Below are positions 5,212 to 7,200 of a stretch of 7,200 bases of DNA, in pieces. The translations under genes and the position numbers were made by a program. The DNA is from Actinobacteria bacterium UBA3086 (lineage in GTDB: Bacteria; Actinomycetota; Coriobacteriia; Anaerosomatales; UBA3086). The stretch spans positions 1-7,200 of the forward strand of contig DFBG01000122.1 in NCBI GenBank assembly GCA_002367305.1. Reading direction: 5' to 3'. The stretch's first letter is position 1. Each line of letters begins with the position of its first letter. The notes below the pieces were generated by a model. That model saw only the letters and a list, made by a program, of their open reading frames with translations. It was not told the DNA's origin and did not search any database.

Positions 5212-6063
5212 CTATTTCGACGTCCGTGAGGACGCTTTGGACCCAAATGCGCTGGTGATGCGGTCGAGGAACACGGCCACGATGACCACGCTCAGACCAC
5301 CTTCGAAACCGAGACCCACGTTCAGGCGTGTGACGCCCCTGAACACCTCGGCGCCCAGTCCGCCAGCGCCGACGATGCCGGCGATGACCACCATGGATAG
5401 GGCGAGCATGATGACTTGATTGACGCCTGCCATGATCGTTGGCAGGGCGAGAGGTATCTGTACGCGAGTGAGTATCTTGGTGGGAGAAGCGCCGAACGCC
5501 TCACCTGCCTCCACGACCTCTGCGTCGACCTGGCGTAGGCCGAGCTCGGTCAGGCGAGCACCGGGCGGCATGGAGAACACGATCGTGGCCACGACACCGG
5601 GCACCTTGCCGATGCCGAAGAAGATGATCGCCGGAATCAGGTACACGAAGGAGGGCATCGTCTGCATGAAGTCGAGCAAGGGACGCAGGATTGAACTGAA
5701 GGTCTGATTGCGCGCTGCGATGATGCCGAGCGGCAACCCTATCAGCACTGCGAGGACGCTGGCCACGAGCACGAGCGCCAGTGTCGACATCGCGGCTTCC
5801 CACTGACCCATGGTAGCGATCAACCCGAAGCTCAACGCCGTGAAGAGGCCGAACTTCCAGTTGCGTGCGAACAGGGCGATGAGTGCGAGGATGGCAATTG
5901 TCACGAGTGCGGGAGGCCACTGCAGAGCCATTTCCAGCGCGTCGATGAGGCTACCCAGGATTTCCGCAATTCCATCGAACATCCACTCGAGGTTCACGGT
6001 GAGCCAATCCACCATGGCGTCGACCCATTCTCCGATGGGTATGCGCAGGTCTTGGAGGTTCAT
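5212..6063 (-). CDS. opuAB: Glycine betaine/proline-type ABC transporter permease
   Basis: Encodes 283 residues, typical of OpuAB/ProW permeases. A polar, Trp-containing N-terminal part (1-50) precedes membrane segments near 52-66, 73-87, 93-117, 135-152, 155-166, 217-232 and 256-268. The binding-protein-dependent transport domain covers about 90-275. The coupling helix that contacts the ATPase reads E-A-G-E-A-F-G-A-S (185-193), followed by I-P-L-A-L-P (203-208), the family's EAA loop. L-P-L-G (110-113), M-P-S-F-V-Y-L-I-P (136-144) and G-A-G-G-L-G (232-237) are also hallmark stretches. It should form the membrane pore as a homodimer. Its ATG follows the ATPase stop directly (TAGATG), so translation is coupled. 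The substrate-binding domain is a separate protein here, as in Bacillus OpuA, and not fused as in Lactococcus OpuA. Confidence 0.93.
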   Translation of the reverse strand: MNLQDLRIPIGEWVDAMVDWLTVNLEWMFDGIAEILGSLIDALEMALQWPPALVTIAILALIALFARNWKFGLFTALSFGLIATMGQWEAAMSTLALVLVASVLAVLIGLPLGIIAARNQTFSSILRPLLDFMQTMPSFVYLIPAIIFFGIGKVPGVVATIVFSMPPGARLTELGLRQVDAEVVEAGEAFGASPTKILTRVQIPLALPTIMAGVNQVIMLALSMVVIAGIVGAGGLGAEVFRGVTRLNVGLGFEGGLSVVIVAVFLDRITSAFGSKASSRTSK

Positions 6064-7200
6064 CTACTCCACCTCCTGTGACGGCGTTGCCGGGGCGACG
6101 GTCGTGTCTTGGTCTTCCATTACGTCACGGTGTGAGCCGCCCAGAGCAGCGAGCAGGGTGACACGTGGTATCACTCCGATGAGACGACCGTCCTCGACGA
6201 CAGCAAGCGGGAGTCGGCTTTCAGCTGCCGGAATGAGCAAGTCAACGAGCGGCGTGTCGGGGGCGACGGTGAGGACATCAGAGTGGACGATGTCATCGAG
6301 CTTGCCCGAACCGGCTCGGACGGCCGCGATGACGTCATCGTCGAGTGCGGCACCGACCAGGCGACGGTTGGGATCGACCACGAATAGTGCCGTGATCTGT
6401 CGTTCGCGCATGTGCTTGAGTGCGGCCTTGGGACCCTCGCGACGCAGAATCGTCGCAATCGGTTCCTCCATGACGGCAGAAGCGGTGAGCACTCGGGAGC
6501 GGTCCACGTCCTGGACGAAGGCTTCCACGTAGTCGTTGGCGGGATCCTGGAGGATCTCCTCGGCGGTTCCGATCTGAACGATCCGACCGTCCTTCATCAT
6601 GGCAATGCGATCGCCCAGATACATGGCCTCGTTGAGGTCATGGGTGATGAAGACGATCGTCTTCTGAAGCTCTTGCTGCAGGTTGATGAGCTGCTCCTGC
6701 ATCTCGCTGCGAATGAGCGGATCCAGAGCCGAGAACGCTTCATCCATGAGGAGGATGTCGGCGTCGGTGGCCAGTGCACGGGCGAGGCCGACGCGCTGTT
6801 GCATGCCGCCCGAGAGCTCACCCGGGTACGAATCCTCCCAGCCATCAAGGCCGACGAGTTTGAGCGCCTCTAGTGCGCGGGTGCGGCGTTCTTCCTTGGG
6901 TACTTGGCGGACCTCAAGGCCCCACATGGCGTTGTCGAGAACCGTCCTGTGGGGGAACAGGCCGAAGTGCTGGAAGACCATGCTGATCTTCTCGGCGCGG
7001 AGTGCTCGGAGGTCAGCCGGAGAGAGCTTGCCGATGTCGATCCCGTCGATGACCACGCTTCCCGCCGTGGGGCGGTGTATCAGGTTGAGACATCGGACGA
7101 GCGTGGACTTGCCCGAGCCCGAAAGACCCATGACCACGAAGATCTCGCCGCGCTCTACATCGAATGAGGCGTCGATCACTGCGGGCGTGGTCCCGGTGGC
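6064..7200 (-). CDS. opuAA: Glycine betaine/proline-type ABC transporter ATPase with two CBS domains, 5' end outside the window
   Basis: Partial: 378 residues lie in the window and the frame stays open to base 7200. A GTG at 7179 could be read as a start, but the seven codons before it (A-T-G-T-T-P-A) fit the upstream part of OpuAA/ProV proteins, so the real start is beyond the edge. Numbering from the edge: Walker A G-L-S-G-S-G-K-S-T (25-33), Q-loop V-F-Q-H-F-G-L-F (75-82), signature L-S-G-G-M-Q-Q (129-135), Walker B I-L-L-M-D-E (149-154) and switch His187 in I-T-H-D. These make it a complete, active-looking nucleotide-binding domain. From about 241 two CBS modules follow, roughly 241-300 and 300-360, which in OpuA-type importers gate transport by ionic strength or by cyclic-di-AMP. 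A short acidic/Thr tail ends the protein. It powers uptake through the permease encoded immediately downstream and should be the first gene of the three visible here. Confidence 0.93.
   Translation of the reverse strand, partial: ATGTTPAVIDASFDVERGEIFVVMGLSGSGKSTLVRCLNLIHRPTAGSVVIDGIDIGKLSPADLRALRAEKISMVFQHFGLFPHRTVLDNAMWGLEVRQVPKEERRTRALEALKLVGLDGWEDSYPGELSGGMQQRVGLARALATDADILLMDEAFSALDPLIRSEMQEQLINLQQELQKTIVFITHDLNEAMYLGDRIAMMKDGRIVQIGTAEEILQDPANDYVEAFVQDVDRSRVLTASAVMEEPIATILRREGPKAALKHMRERQITALFVVDPNRRLVGAALDDDVIAAVRAGSGKLDDIVHSDVLTVAPDTPLVDLLIPAAESRLPLAVVEDGRLIGVIPRVTLLAALGGSHRDVMEDQDTTVAPATPSQEVE
6071..6077 (-). promoter_or_regulatory. Ribosome binding site of the permease, inside the ATPase 3' end
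   Basis: On the - strand AGGAGGT lies 7 nt before the permease ATG at 6063 and within the last codons of the ATPase gene. It supports tight translational coupling of the two subunits. Confidence 0.8.

Noticed and set aside
5810..6532. 240-codon + strand frame over the permease and ATPase genes
   Set aside because: Ser/Arg/Thr-rich shadow of well-defined OpuA genes; no ribosome binding site or domain.
7177..7179. GTG at 7179 as the start of the ATPase
   Set aside because: The frame stays open to the window edge and the seven preceding residues fit the family's N-terminal region, so this is an internal valine codon.

Overview
The window is GC-rich with short intergenic gaps, about 90% coding, and has no RNA gene, mobile element or CRISPR array that I can see. 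It carries a tungsten-type aldehyde:ferredoxin oxidoreductase (AOR), a ThiF of the small type common in anaerobes, and an Opu-type compatible-solute importer. Together with the base composition and the acidic, Asp/Glu-rich proteins, this suggests an anaerobic, high-GC bacterium. An anaerobic actinobacterium of the Coriobacteriia kind is my best guess, but it is only an inference.

Layout. (1) 137-847 (+): an exported protein of unknown function built on a duplicated 'SLAEIA' repeat, closed by a hairpin terminator at 861-906; positions 1-122 hold nothing I can identify. (2) 929-4095 (+): a compact AOR locus, in the order beta-grasp (MoaD/ThiS-like) protein without a C-terminal Gly-Gly, AOR catalytic subunit, strong 14-bp hairpin, second beta-grasp protein ending in Gly-Gly, and a ThiF/HesA/MoeB-family E1-like adenylyltransferase. 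(3) 4096-4227: the gap between convergent operons, with a 14-bp tandem repeat and a hairpin terminator. (4) 4228-7200 (-): an OpuA-type ABC importer for glycine betaine or a related solute. The ATPase with two C-terminal CBS domains runs off the right edge of the window; it is followed by the membrane permease and a lipoprotein substrate-binding protein.

How they work together. In region 2 the E1-like enzyme should adenylate the Gly-Gly terminus of the second beta-grasp protein. The resulting thiocarboxylate would be a sulfur donor, most plausibly for the metal-binding pterin dithiolene that AOR needs. The first beta-grasp protein cannot work that way because it lacks the diglycine and continues about 27 residues past that point, so it may be a structural or assembly partner of AOR. 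Region 4 is a complete osmoprotectant uptake operon, apart from the ATPase N-terminus, whose CBS pair probably makes transport respond to ionic strength or a nucleotide. The most interesting part is the AOR cluster with its two unlike ubiquitin-fold proteins.
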